Assembly (NCBI RefSeq): GCF_002954245.1
Contig: NZ_PPTG01000002.1
Coordinates: 149,644-213,643, forward strand
Origin: Cryobacterium aureum
Lineage (GTDB): Bacteria > Actinomycetota > Actinomycetes > Actinomycetales > Microbacteriaceae
DNA: 64,000 bases
Direction of reading: 5' to 3'
Below are positions 7,684-16,293 of the stretch, in pieces. The notes under the pieces were generated by a model. It ran no database searches. It had not been told where the DNA came from and saw only the letters and a program-made list of their open reading frames with translations. The translations under genes were made by a program, and so were the position numbers. How positions within the stretch are numbered: position 1 is the stretch's first letter; each line of letters opens with the position of its first letter.

Positions 7684-8004
7684 ATGGACTCAATGCCCGC
7701 TACCAATCACCCCAGCAATCTGACTGAGCAGAACCTGCCTGTGCTAACCAATTTGCCCGCCATGATCATCAACGGCATGGGAAACTACGGCATCATCGAG
7801 TACGACAGCATTGAACTTGCTGCCTCCTTGGCGGATCGCGCATTCAAGCGTTGGGACGAACTGCCGGACGATCCTGACAGCATTGAGACGCTCCGCTCCG
7901 CCGTGAATAATCTCGCTGACGCGATAAGCACAATTTCTGGGCAGCTGATGCAGCTCGAACGCGGGATCAGCACTGGCAGAATCGCAGTGGCAGATCGCGG
8001 CTAA
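7684..8004 (+). CDS. Hypothetical plus-strand phage protein
   Basis: 106-residue protein, low-GC for the region. The second half is helical (SLADRAFKRWDELPDDPDSIETLRSAVNNL). An AAGAAAG-like ribosome site suits either the ATG at 7684 or the one at 7693. It is one of the few plus-strand phage genes and has an AT-rich promoter region in front, so it may be expressed in the lysogen. No function recognised. It converges with the methyltransferase gene, whose stop is 6 bases away. Confidence 0.6.
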   Translation: MDSMPATNHPSNLTEQNLPVLTNLPAMIINGMGNYGIIEYDSIELAASLADRAFKRWDELPDDPDSIETLRSAVNNLADAISTISGQLMQLERGISTGRIAVADRG

Positions 8005-8009
8005 CGCCC

Positions 8010-9677
8010 TCATGCGGCGAGCCCGAACACTGCACCCAGCGACTCGGCGACGGCGGCGCCCAGGTCTCGGGAGTTCGGCGGGGTGACGGCGTTACCGCTC
8101 TGCTTGACCTGCTCGCGCTTCGTTCCAAGCAGCACGTAGTTACCGGCGAACCCCATGCCGCGCTTGATCTCGTCCGGGGTCAGCATCCGGAAGATGCAAT
8201 CCTCGATGTCGACCGACCCCGTGAGCAGCGAATACCGATCGACGGTCGTCAGCGTGCGGTGCGGTTCCGTCGTGGGCGCCGGGATGCTCGTGCCGTAGTA
8301 CGGGACCAGCAGCGACTGGTGACCGGCCGTAGTAATGGTCCTGAATTCCTCAGTCGCCGGTGTCGTCATCTCGGCACCGCCAGTGTTGTTCCGCATGACG
8401 AGCGCATGATGGTTGCCATTCGCTGCGACGGTATCGATCGGGGAGCTCGCGGGCTTCGCGACGCCGTGGTTACGTAGCGGGATCACGATTGCCGTCTCGT
8501 TGCGGGTCGACTGCGTGCGCATCGGCTCGGATACCAACCCGGCTGACTTGCCCTCGCGGCCCTCGACCGGGATGAGCAGCCCGTCAGTCTCAACGGTCGT
8601 GCGTGTCGGCATGGGGTCGGTCAGCGAGGTTGCGTCGTCGCGCCAGGTCCCGCCGCTGGGTACGAGCAGGCCCTTCGTCTGGGCCGTCGTCTGCGTGTGC
8701 AGTGCCGCGTGACCGGACTGCACTGTGCCGTCGCCACGGATGCCATCCGTGATGAGTGGATGCGGTGCGGCCGGCTTCCAATACCGGTCGACGCCCTTTT
8801 CGATGCGGGTCATAGTCTTCGGTGACAACGGCTTCTCACGGTCGCCAATGCGGGTGCCGTGAATGTTGAAGTCGATCGCCGACGACGCCGGCAGCCATCC
8901 GGGCTCAACGACGGCCGCGCACTGACCGCACCGAAACACGTACTGCGCTTTGTACCGACCCCAACGTTCGGCCTTCTTGAACGTCTGCACGGCCTTGATC
9001 ACCCCGTGCGTCTCGCACAGCGCCATCGGCCGCGTCCACTTCTCGAGATTCGGCTTCGTGTTGCCCTTGCGCCAGAACACCACGTACATGCGGTCACGCG
9101 ACTGTGGCGCCGGATCTCCGAGCGCCTGAGCGTGCATCGAGTTCACCCACGCGATCTCGTGGTCGTAGCCGAGGGACTCCATCGCCATCAGCCATGCGGG
9201 GAACTGCACCCACCGGTAGGCGTCGACGACGTTCTCGATGATGATCGCCTTGTATTGGTGATACTCGGCGAAGCGGGGCACATCCCACATCGTCGCCCGG
9301 GAGCGTACGGCCGCGGCGTCGGGCAGCTTGTCAGCCATTCCGGGGAGCTGAGACTGCAAGTCGCGCTGCCGTTTAATGCCTTTCGCCACCGAATGGTTCG
9401 TGCACTCGGGACTCGCCCAGAGAATGTCCGTCGTCGGGAACCGCGACGGCTCGACCTGGCTGATGTCCGCCGAGTCGTGATCCGTCTCGGGGTGGTTGAT
9501 TTGGTGCGAGTCGATCGCCATTTTCCAATGGTTGGCCGCGATGACGACACGGTAGCCCGCGGCCACGAGGCCCGACGATGAACCGCCGGCCCCGCAGAAC
9601 AGGTCCGTCACCGTCAGGCCATTGCTAATTACGGTCGCGCCGCCGAAGGCCGGCCGATCCAAGGTTGTCGTGCTCAT
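8010..9677 (-). CDS. DNA (cytosine-5) methyltransferase
   Basis: Transfers methyl groups from S-adenosylmethionine to C5 of cytosine in DNA. Motif I DLFCGAGGSSSG (about residue 25), motif IV with the nucleophile Cys92 in a variant ASPECTNHS, motif VI ENV (148-150), motif VIII QSRDRMYVVF (about 192) and a C-terminal motif X QSGNAVTPP are all present, so the enzyme should be active. At 555 residues it is longer than minimal enzymes: the extra 200 residues before motif X are the variable target-recognition part with repeated TxT and LLVP units. There is no partner nuclease, so it probably protects phage DNA from host restriction. Confidence 0.9.
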   Translation of the reverse strand: MSTTTLDRPAFGGATVISNGLTVTDLFCGAGGSSSGLVAAGYRVVIAANHWKMAIDSHQINHPETDHDSADISQVEPSRFPTTDILWASPECTNHSVAKGIKRQRDLQSQLPGMADKLPDAAAVRSRATMWDVPRFAEYHQYKAIIIENVVDAYRWVQFPAWLMAMESLGYDHEIAWVNSMHAQALGDPAPQSRDRMYVVFWRKGNTKPNLEKWTRPMALCETHGVIKAVQTFKKAERWGRYKAQYVFRCGQCAAVVEPGWLPASSAIDFNIHGTRIGDREKPLSPKTMTRIEKGVDRYWKPAAPHPLITDGIRGDGTVQSGHAALHTQTTAQTKGLLVPSGGTWRDDATSLTDPMPTRTTVETDGLLIPVEGREGKSAGLVSEPMRTQSTRNETAIVIPLRNHGVAKPASSPIDTVAANGNHHALVMRNNTGGAEMTTPATEEFRTITTAGHQSLLVPYYGTSIPAPTTEPHRTLTTVDRYSLLTGSVDIEDCIFRMLTPDEIKRGMGFAGNYVLLGTKREQVKQSGNAVTPPNSRDLGAAVAESLGAVFGLAA

Positions 9678-9750
9678 GATTCCCTCTCTGGGGTACGAGT
9701 AAAGGCACCGACCAAGTGGCGGGTGCCTTGTGAATAGGTGGGCGATTTTG

Positions 9751-12360
9751 CTATGCAGCGGGGTTCTCCGCGACGTCGATCAGGTCGAACAATGTCGGAA
9801 TTGATGCGCGCGCGTCGTGACGGCGCAAGTACACCAGCGAATCAGCGACAGACGCAGGATTGAGCTCCGACCCATGTGCGCGGCGGCCAGCCTCAACAGC
9901 ACAGAGCGCCGTGGAACCGATCCCGTTGAACGGGTCGTAAACCAAATCGCCGGGGTTCGAGTACTCCGCGATTAGCCGACGGGGGATGCCAAGCGGAAAC
10001 GGGCAGATGTGGTTCTCAACATCCCTGCGTTTCTGCTCCGAGTTGAGCGTGTCGATGCGGAGAATGTCGTGCCACACGTCCGATCGCCACGACCCCGGAT
10101 TCAGCGACGCGAACGAACCGGGGAGCGCGTTTTTTGCCAGAAGGAGCTCGGCCAGGCGCACGTGCTCGTCGTAGTTATAGACGGTAGCCAGGGCCTGCTT
10201 CGTGAATAGGCGAGTGCGCGTCTCGGGGTCGAGGGCGGCGAGTTCGTCAATAGACAATAGGCGATCGCCTGACTCGCGCCACTCAGCCGCAGCGTCTATC
10301 TGCCACCGGCCAACGGAGTAGTCACCCTTATCCTTGACGATGCGCTCGTCAGCCCACCCGACCGCGCGGTTCGTCTGCGGCTTGTGGAACAGGAGGATGT
10401 ACTCCGGTGATCCAACGCCCATCGGCGAGTGATCCTTGAGCATCTTCGAGTACGACAGCCGGTACGTTTGGGCGTTCTCACGCACGACATCGGTGGTGAC
10501 GGTGATCATCCCGTAGTAGTCGAAACCGTGGCTGGTGTAATGGGCGATCGCTTCCGCGTGAAACATGGAGACGGTGTAGACGCCGGCACCAGTGACGGAC
10601 CCGAAAAGCTGCCGGTCTTTCACGTGCACGGCCATCATCCGGCCCGGCATCAGGCACCGGTACAGATTGGGAGTGAGGTAGTCGTTCTGCCACCAGAAGT
10701 GCGCGTTGTTGTCGGTATGCCCCATGTCGGCGTAGTTCGGCGAGTACTCGTAGTGGTTGCCGAATGGGATTGAAGTTACGATCAGGCCGACAGAGTCGCT
10801 TTGGAGGTGGTCGCGAGCCTCCGCTACGGAGTCGTTGAGTGCCACTGTCCACGCGTCGCCGGTGAACACCTCGCGTTCGACGCCCATGGCACGGGTGAGT
10901 TCTGCGCTGATCGCGGTCGGGTTCAGGCCGAACTCGCGCAGCACGTCTGACATGGTGTCGGTGAGCTCGTCGTGCTCGCGCCACTTGCTCTCCAGCTCGG
11001 CCCGCACTTCAGACTCGGACTCGGCAAAAATCAGATGCACGTCGCACTGATGCGTCTGGCCGAATCGTTGAATGCGGTGGATGGCCTGGATGGTCTGCTC
11101 GAACTTGTAGGTGACGCCGACGAAGATCGACGTGTGAGCCTGCTGCAGGTTCAAGCCCTTACCGAGCATTACCGGCTTGCCGATCAGCGCGTAGGTCTCC
11201 TTATTGCGCCACTCGTCGAGGCGGCGCTCTGTCTCGTCGTCGGAGAGCCCGCCATACACTGATGAGGATGTGAAGCCGCCCTCCTTGAGTGCCCGCTGAA
11301 TCGCGTCCTGCTCGTCGTTCAGGTCGCACCAGAGGATGATCTGCGCGCCCGGTTCCCAGAGGTGATGACGGCGCACGAGATCCATGAGCGCAGCCACGCG
11401 TGCGTCGAGGGTGTTTCTCTTCTCCCTCGCCGCATCCACCATGGACAGCGCCCCACCGCGCACGAGCACGCCCTGCCCGTCGCGTTCAACCTGATCGGAC
11501 TGCATGTCAATCTCGACCTGATGCCACTCCACGATCAGCTCGGGCAGGTCGTAACCAGCGTCAGAGAACCCGAGGTCGGAGGGCCGCTGCAGAAAACATG
11601 CCCAGGTGTTCAGCCACAGCCAGAATTCTCGCTTTTTGTGCGGGTGTAACTGTAGGTTGCCTGCCTTGGATGGGTCGCGCTTGAAGAACCGAGTGAGGGC
11701 CGCGCCAGTATCCATGATGCCCAGGAACCCTGCGTAGTGGATCAGTTCTTTGTGCCGGTTCGGTGACGGCGTGGCGGTGGCGACGAACCGGAACGGCACC
11801 GAAGCGAACATGCCGAGGAACTCTTGGTACGTCTTCGAGCCGAACGACCGCAGCACGGCAGCCTCATCGAGAGACACTGCAGTGAAGAGGTCAACGTCCA
11901 GGCGCCCGTCACGCACGGACTCGTAATTGGTGACGTAGATCCCGGCCCAGTCCGGGTCGACCTCTTCCGTGCGTCGTACGAATCGCACCTCAAGTCCAAG
12001 CAGGTCACGGCCGTCGCGGATCAGATCCCCACGCACACCGAGAGGCGCGACAATCAGCGCTCGAGTGAGCTGCACCGGCGACTTCGGGTGTGTGAGGATC
12101 AGGCGCAGAACCTCAAGCTGCATGATCGACTTGCCCAGACCGTACCGCGCGAAGATCGCGCGCCGGCCGCCGCGGACCGCCCACTTCACGATCGCTGCCT
12201 GATGCGGCTTGAAATTCGGGCTGCCGTCCTGGAAGATCGGCGAAAGATCAGCGTCGTCGACGTCGAAGCCGAACTTGCGATCGAAGGCGACCTTGTCGCG
12301 GAGGAACGATGGATAGTCGAGGGATTGGTCATTGCCGGTGTTGAGGGTGAGGATGCTCAT
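9751..12360 (-). CDS. SNF2-like helicase fused to DNA methyltransferase
   Basis: An 869-residue two-part enzyme. The first half is an SF2/SNF2-type translocase: Walker A YGLGKS (74-78), a DEAA box at 165-168, TATPSPNR at about 195, and motif VI HRIQRFGQ (428-435). The second half is an amino-methyltransferase of the beta-type circular order: catalytic TSIPF at 529-533 in place of the usual TSPPY, then the SAM-binding DPFNGIGSTALCAVEAGRR at about 809. No nuclease domain is seen. The fusion resembles the translocase-modification pair of Type I/ISP systems without cleavage, and suggests self-modification or anti-restriction (inference). The altered catalytic tetrapeptide (SIPF) deserves note. 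Confidence 0.85.
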   Translation of the reverse strand: MSILTLNTGNDQSLDYPSFLRDKVAFDRKFGFDVDDADLSPIFQDGSPNFKPHQAAIVKWAVRGGRRAIFARYGLGKSIMQLEVLRLILTHPKSPVQLTRALIVAPLGVRGDLIRDGRDLLGLEVRFVRRTEEVDPDWAGIYVTNYESVRDGRLDVDLFTAVSLDEAAVLRSFGSKTYQEFLGMFASVPFRFVATATPSPNRHKELIHYAGFLGIMDTGAALTRFFKRDPSKAGNLQLHPHKKREFWLWLNTWACFLQRPSDLGFSDAGYDLPELIVEWHQVEIDMQSDQVERDGQGVLVRGGALSMVDAAREKRNTLDARVAALMDLVRRHHLWEPGAQIILWCDLNDEQDAIQRALKEGGFTSSSVYGGLSDDETERRLDEWRNKETYALIGKPVMLGKGLNLQQAHTSIFVGVTYKFEQTIQAIHRIQRFGQTHQCDVHLIFAESESEVRAELESKWREHDELTDTMSDVLREFGLNPTAISAELTRAMGVEREVFTGDAWTVALNDSVAEARDHLQSDSVGLIVTSIPFGNHYEYSPNYADMGHTDNNAHFWWQNDYLTPNLYRCLMPGRMMAVHVKDRQLFGSVTGAGVYTVSMFHAEAIAHYTSHGFDYYGMITVTTDVVRENAQTYRLSYSKMLKDHSPMGVGSPEYILLFHKPQTNRAVGWADERIVKDKGDYSVGRWQIDAAAEWRESGDRLLSIDELAALDPETRTRLFTKQALATVYNYDEHVRLAELLLAKNALPGSFASLNPGSWRSDVWHDILRIDTLNSEQKRRDVENHICPFPLGIPRRLIAEYSNPGDLVYDPFNGIGSTALCAVEAGRRAHGSELNPASVADSLVYLRRHDARASIPTLFDLIDVAENPAA

Positions 12361-12423
12361 GGTGTCCTGCTCTCTGTGAAATTGTCGGGCGGGGGCGACT
12401 TGTGCCGCCCCCGAGTTACGCGC

Positions 12424-12939
12424 TTAGAACGGTGTTTCGTCCGAGAAGTTGCCCGGCTTGTTCCACACGTCGCCGCCGGATGCCGGCCCTGCAGCGGCGG
12501 TCGCGGCGGGGCTGGTCGGCGCCCACGGCTCGTCATTGCCCTGGCCGCCCTGAGCGGGAGCGCCCCGGTTGCCCGACTGCGCCCGGGTGAGGCTCGCAGT
12601 GGCGTACCGCAGCGATGGGCCGATCTCGTCGATTTCCAGTTCCATCGACGTGCGCTTTTCGCCTTCCTTCGTTTCATACGAACGCTGCTTGAGGCGGCCC
12701 GAGGCGATAACTCGGGTGCCCTTCGTGAGGCTGCCGGCCACGTGCTCGGCGAACTCGCGCCAGACGGATGCGCGGAGGAACAGGGCGTCACCGTCGACCC
12801 ATTCGTTCTTGGCCTTGTCGAACGTGCGCGGCGTGCTTGCGATGGTGAAGTTCGCCACGGCCAAGCCGTTCTGCGTGTAGCGGAGTTCAGGGTCAGAGGT
12901 GAGATTGCCCACCACCGTAATTACTGTTTCGCCAGCCAT
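12424..12939 (-). CDS. ssb: Single-stranded DNA-binding protein
   Basis: 171-residue SSB. The OB-fold N-terminus ([31 protein letters not shown]) and [24 protein letters not shown] are the SSB core; a Gly/Pro/Ala linker follows; and the last residues (SDETPF) form the acidic protein-interaction tip ending in Pro-Phe. It coats ssDNA during phage replication and recruits partners. It lies 3 bases downstream of a small gene in the replication module. A phage-encoded copy rather than the host chromosomal ssb is inferred from location. Confidence 0.93.
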   Translation of the reverse strand: MAGETVITVVGNLTSDPELRYTQNGLAVANFTIASTPRTFDKAKNEWVDGDALFLRASVWREFAEHVAGSLTKGTRVIASGRLKQRSYETKEGEKRTSMELEIDEIGPSLRYATASLTRAQSGNRGAPAQGGQGNDEPWAPTSPAATAAAGPASGGDVWNKPGNFSDETPF

Positions 12940-12941
12940 GG

Positions 12942-13265
12942 TTATTTGCTCATTTCTTTGGTGGTTTTGCGGATGGTTGAAAGCGTCACGCGCCCGTCTC
13001 CGTCGATTTCACGACTCCGTCGTGCGGCTGGGTCGAATGTGGGTATTACCCCGCCAGCGGGCGCAGGGTGGATTGTGGCGGGCAAACCGCGCACACTCCG
13101 CGAGTGCCGTGCAGGCTCGTACACCTGCGGATGGAACCGCTTGTCATGCTGGGCGCAAACCTTCACCGTCGCCGACTGGCCCGATGTCTCCGCCCTAAAA
13201 TCAGGGCACGTCGTGCAACAGATCGTGAAGTTATCGCGGCCATCGTTCGTCGCTTTCGCGGTCAT
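12942..13265 (-). CDS. Small Cys/His phage protein
   Basis: 107-residue protein with an N-terminal CCTTC and a later CAQHDKRFH, giving a plausible single zinc site; the C-terminal half is basic and Pro/Arg-rich. Position between SSB and replication genes suggests a nucleic-acid role, but no family is recognised. Starts ATG at 13265, overlapping the upstream stop by 4 bases. Confidence 0.6.
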   Translation of the reverse strand: MTAKATNDGRDNFTICCTTCPDFRAETSGQSATVKVCAQHDKRFHPQVYEPARHSRSVRGLPATIHPAPAGGVIPTFDPAARRSREIDGDGRVTLSTIRKTTKEMSK

Positions 13266-13591
13266 TTCTTGGTCTCTCTCTCGTTGAATTCCTGCTGAAT
13301 GCGATGTCGTGCGAGGGTTGCCGCGATCGGCTCAGAACCGCCAGGTGTGTAGGCCATCGCCTCGACCGTCGCGGCGTGCAGCCGCATAGGTCCGTCGACG
13401 TCGCCAGCGATCGAAGCTGCAAGGCCGCGGCTCTCGAACCGGATCACCTCGAGCTCGTGGCCGGCGAGCATGGTTCGGTGGTCGTTACCGCCGAATGACT
13501 CCCGCCTGACCTCCGCCAGGGCGGGGAATCGTTCGGCCTCGACTTTGACCGTGTCGATGTCCCTCAAGAACTGGTCCAGGGCGTCGATCAC
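13262..13591 (-). CDS. Hypothetical phage protein
   Basis: 109-residue protein with a GTG start (VIDALDQFLRDIDTV) at 13591, in a GTGA overlap with the previous stop; the longer upstream frame is a shadow. It is helical with a central AGHELEVIRFESRGL. Conserved-looking but unrecognised; its location in the replication block hints at DNA metabolism. Confidence 0.6.
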   Translation of the reverse strand: MIDALDQFLRDIDTVKVEAERFPALAEVRRESFGGNDHRTMLAGHELEVIRFESRGLAASIAGDVDGPMRLHAATVEAMAYTPGGSEPIAATLARHRIQQEFNERETKK

Positions 13592-13971
13592 GGCGCCACC
13601 GGCTTGCCCGTTTCCGGATCGACGCCCCGTGCGATGCGGTGCTCGCGAATCGAGGCCTGAGTCTCGGCCTCGAACTTGGCCCGGTCGAGGGTGATTTGCC
13701 GGGGCAGGATCGCCCGATTCTTCGCCCTGGCGACACGCTCCGCTGCAGCGAGCCGGGCAGTCAGTAGCTTCACGTTCGCCCGGATGTGACCGGCCGTCAG
13801 ATACGCCGTTGACTCGCGGCTGTGCATGAGCACCGCCTCGTAGGCGAGATCGAACGGCAGATCGCCGATCTTCTCGATCCACGACCGGAGCACAATGCCC
13901 TCGCCGTCGATCTCTCGGTTGTCGTCCAGCTGGATGCGGGCGAGGATTCTGCCCGCTTCGTCTGCGTTCAT
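13588..13971 (-). CDS. Replication-module protein of unknown function
   Basis: 127-residue helical protein starting MNADEAGRILARIQLDDNRE. It lies directly downstream of the replication initiator (ATGA overlap), where phages commonly encode a helicase loader or replisome organiser partner; WIEKIGDLPFDLAYEAVLMH is characteristic of such small actinophage proteins by my recollection. It has no P-loop, so it is not a DnaC-type ATPase. The role is inferred from position only. Confidence 0.6.
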   Translation of the reverse strand: MNADEAGRILARIQLDDNREIDGEGIVLRSWIEKIGDLPFDLAYEAVLMHSRESTAYLTAGHIRANVKLLTARLAAAERVARAKNRAILPRQITLDRAKFEAETQASIREHRIARGVDPETGKPVAP

Positions 13972-14849
13972 GACGCGATCGCCTTCCTGTCGATTTCGGC
14001 CTGCAGCCGTTGACCCTGAGCAATGACGCCTCGGGCTCGGTCGGCTTTGGACTCCTTGCCGCCCTGTTGCAGCCGGGTGGTGCGCTCCCGGTCGGCGTGC
14101 AATCGCAGCTCGTCGTACTTCGCCCGGAACTTTGGCATCGACAGGATGTTGCCCCGCCAGAAGCTGTCCGCTTGGCACCACCGCATCAACCGCTCGGCGG
14201 CCAGAGGGTCGCGGCCATCGTTGACGAGCATTAGCCGGGCGGCAGTCAGCCAGCCCTTGTTGATCGTCGGTGTCTTCGATCCGTTTTCGATGACGAGATC
14301 GCGGAGCAGGATGCACAACCGTTCGACCTCGGGGCGAAGCTCCGAGATGGGCTCGGGAGAATCTTCGACAAGAAGCTCTTCAGTACTTAATCGGCTTGGC
14401 TTGGTAGGGCTTGGCTTGGCTTGGCTTGGGTGTTGTGACGGACGCTCTTGTCCCACGTCGGTCCCGCTGTCTGTCCCGTGGGACAAAGGCGGGACAGGAT
14501 TTGCCTTCTGATCAGCTCTATTATCTCGCCACGTCTTCTTCCGCAGGGTTTCCTTCTTGCGTTTGCCCTCAACTTCCTCCCTCGTGCGTTGCCAGCCCTC
14601 CCAATCATGGAAGACGAATCCTGAGGGGGTTCGTTCCCATAGGCCAGCCTCGACAAGGGCATCGGCGGATACTGTTTCTGCGCCCCATTCATCGATCATG
14701 AACGCCCCGATATGACCGTCCGTGAGGTGCTTCGCGCACGACGCCCCGGCGATAGTCCAGAGCCCCACCGCGGCCATTCGGTCACCCCTGGGAATGCTCA
14801 AAACCTTCGGGCTCGTGGGGAACCCGTCATCTACGTTGAACCAGACCAC
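13968..14849 (-). CDS. Phage replication initiator (winged-helix)
   Basis: 293-residue protein starting MVWFNVDDGFPTSPKVL, a typical start of actinophage replication initiators: an N-terminal winged helix (to about residue 95), a low-complexity linker (about 100-160), and a C-terminal helical domain (RPEVERLC...WCQADSFWRGNILSMPKFR). The linker DNA consists of CCAAG/GCCAA repeats and GTCCC palindromes, so the gene probably contains the phage replication origin, as in lambda-type O genes. It should bind those repeats and load the helicase. The start overlaps the upstream stop as TAATG. Confidence 0.75.
   Translation of the reverse strand: MVWFNVDDGFPTSPKVLSIPRGDRMAAVGLWTIAGASCAKHLTDGHIGAFMIDEWGAETVSADALVEAGLWERTPSGFVFHDWEGWQRTREEVEGKRKKETLRKKTWRDNRADQKANPVPPLSHGTDSGTDVGQERPSQHPSQAKPSPTKPSRLSTEELLVEDSPEPISELRPEVERLCILLRDLVIENGSKTPTINKGWLTAARLMLVNDGRDPLAAERLMRWCQADSFWRGNILSMPKFRAKYDELRLHADRERTTRLQQGGKESKADRARGVIAQGQRLQAEIDRKAIAS
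14385..14506. other. Candidate phage replication origin inside the initiator gene
   Basis: Within the linker of the initiator gene, plus-strand CTTGG is repeated tandemly about six times between 14392 and 14430 (slightly interrupted), followed at 14450-14506 by closely spaced GTCCC and GGGAC words including a GTCCC-GT-GGGAC palindrome. Iteron-like repeats inside an initiator gene are the classic plan of phage origins. The coding effect is a Ser/Pro/Gln/Lys-rich linker. Confidence 0.5.
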
Positions 14850-14998
14850 TACGTTTTACCTCCTTCCTTGATGTCAAAGTCGCCTCTCTCCAGTTGGAGG
14901 GCGAGGGCGTCCAGTACCGCCGCGGCCGGCAGGGATGCCTGCTTGTTCGCGCGGGACTTGATGTGCTTGATCAGCGCGGCCTTGTCGAGGTCCTTCAC
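14849..14998 (-). CDS. 49-residue phage microprotein
   Basis: Short basic protein with a GTG start at 14998 in a GTGA overlap with the preceding gene (VKDLDKAALIKHIKSR...). A helix-turn-helix-sized, mostly helical product ending with an acidic segment and KEGGKT. Coupled on both sides within the replication operon. Function unknown. Confidence 0.6.
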   Translation of the reverse strand: MKDLDKAALIKHIKSRANKQASLPAAAVLDALALQLERGDFDIKEGGKT

Positions 14999-15177
14999 GA
15001 CACCTCCAGCGCTCGCGCATGGGCGTCCGCGTATTCGATGGCATCCGCGAACGAATACAGGTGATAGCTGTGATGGAAGTACACCGGTAGCGACGAGTGG
15101 GACACTCGCCAGTACCATCCGGGCGAGCCCCACATGAACGACCAGCGCTTGCGGATGACCCACTTCTCTGGCTTCAC
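14995..15177 (-). CDS. 60-residue phage protein, aromatic-rich
   Basis: GTG start at 15177 overlapping the HNH gene's stop. The product is unusually aromatic (WVIRKRWSFMWGSPGWYW...VYFHHSYHLYSF), with a helical acidic end. It resembles small phage proteins whose function is not known. The larger frame reaching 15495 is a shadow of the HNH gene. Confidence 0.6.
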   Translation of the reverse strand: MKPEKWVIRKRWSFMWGSPGWYWRVSHSSLPVYFHHSYHLYSFADAIEYADAHARALEVS

Positions 15178-15578
15178 GACGCACCGTACATTCGAAGCGC
15201 GGCGTCCTCTTCGGTGATCACTGCGATCTCGCCGTCGTCGGAATACAGCACCCAGGACAGGTGCAGTCGCCCGCCGTAGATCGGCATCCACCGTCGCGCC
15301 GGCCACTCGCTCGGCTCGGCATAGCTCGGGGCGGCCCAGCCTTCGGCTTGCGCGTCGAGAGGATGCTCGGTCGCCCACTTGTGGCAGCCCAGACCGAGCA
15401 CGTGGAGATTGCTCACCACGGTGCGGCCGCCCTGCGACCGGTTCACACGATGGTCGCGAGCGGGCGGCCCGCAGTCTCGGCGGCATCGCTGGCATGTGTC
15501 CTTATCGCGCAGCGTGGTCAGCTCGTAGGCGTCGTTCTCTTCGGCTTTGGTCGGCTTGGCGACCTTGGGGAGGATCAT
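15174..15578 (-). CDS. HNH endonuclease
   Basis: 134-residue nuclease of the HNH/beta-beta-alpha-metal fold. CQRCRRDCG supplies the Cys knuckles; DHRVNRSQGGRTVVSNLHVLGLGCHKW supplies the catalytic His with the following Asn-His metal ligands. The start MILPKVAK at 15578 sits in ATGA with the upstream stop; an in-frame ATG three codons earlier is also possible. It lies between the resolvase and the replication initiator, so it likely acts in phage DNA processing, rather than as the packaging HNH that usually sits beside the terminase. Confidence 0.85.
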   Translation of the reverse strand: MILPKVAKPTKAEENDAYELTTLRDKDTCQRCRRDCGPPARDHRVNRSQGGRTVVSNLHVLGLGCHKWATEHPLDAQAEGWAAPSYAEPSEWPARRWMPIYGGRLHLSWVLYSDDGEIAVITEEDAALRMYGAS

Positions 15579-16162
15579 GCTCCCCACCTCACGGCTTCCA
15601 TCGCCTCAAGGTTCAGCAGTGGCAACGACTCTTCGACCGGCCGGCCGAGGTGCCGGGCGCCCATGGCCGCGAAGATCACGGCATCCGCTTCGTCGTTGCC
15701 GGCGGGGTCGGCTTGCGGGTAGCGCTTGATGACGGCGGCGAGCACGATGTCCTTCTTGGCCGTGCCCTTGCCGGTGGCGTATTTGCAGCGCTGGCCCGAG
15801 GTGATCACGACGGGTTCCTGGTCGAGGAACTCGCTGATGTACTTGACGACGAGCCACCAGTGCGCGTGGATCTTGTCGAGGGATGAGGACTTGGCGGCGA
15901 ACGCCATGCCCTCGATGATCACGAGGTCAGTGCTGGTGAACTTCACGGCATCATCGATCTGCTTCGCGATCAACTCCGAGCGGGCGAGGAAGCTGCGGAG
16001 TGTGCCGGCGTCGGCCTTCGACTCGATCGTGTGAGTCTCGATGACGCCGTTCGCGATGACGGCGAGCCCGGTCGACGTCATGCTGAGGTCGATGCCGATC
16101 ACTCGGCGGGGCGTGAGGGTTTGAAAGCTGGAAGGCATCATGCCTGTGTCGGTTCCGATCAT
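15575..16162 (-). CDS. RuvC-like Holliday junction resolvase
   Basis: 195-residue RNase H-fold nuclease. The order VIGIDLSMTSTGLAVI (Asp25), LVIIEGMAF (Glu84) and NDEADAVIFAA (Asp157/Asp160) gives the RuvC catalytic acids. It would resolve branched DNA before packaging and fits with RecT and the exonuclease in the same operon. The frame is open to 16225, but the ATG at 16162 overlaps the stop of a 9-codon leader ORF that has the only strong ribosome site (see that entry), so this start is preferred; the ATG pair at 16141/16138 is an alternative. Confidence 0.8.
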   Translation of the reverse strand: MIGTDTGMMPSSFQTLTPRRVIGIDLSMTSTGLAVIANGVIETHTIESKADAGTLRSFLARSELIAKQIDDAVKFTSTDLVIIEGMAFAAKSSSLDKIHAHWWLVVKYISEFLDQEPVVITSGQRCKYATGKGTAKKDIVLAAVIKRYPQADPAGNDEADAVIFAAMGARHLGRPVEESLPLLNLEAMEAVRWGA

Positions 16163-16188
16163 GGTCTGGCTGATTTCGTGTTGAGCAT
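16159..16188 (-). CDS. Nine-residue leader peptide ORF
   Basis: ATG at 16188, preceded by a strong GGGAGG site (16199-16194), encodes MLNTKSARP and stops in an ATGA overlap with the resolvase start. The resolvase itself has no such site, so ribosomes probably reach it through this mini-ORF. The arrangement is directly visible; translation is inferred. Confidence 0.4.
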   Translation of the reverse strand: MLNTKSARP

Positions 16189-16293
16189 TGGTGCCTCCCG
16201 GCGGTGGTACGCCGAAGGCCGCCATGCGTGGTTGCGCGGGCGGCCTTCGGCGAGGGGTGTTATGGGTGCGCGGTTAGGCCGCGCGGAGGGTGG

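Noticed and set aside
11824..13287. 487-codon plus ORF
   Set aside because: Antisense to the helicase-methyltransferase and ssb; composition typical of a shadow.
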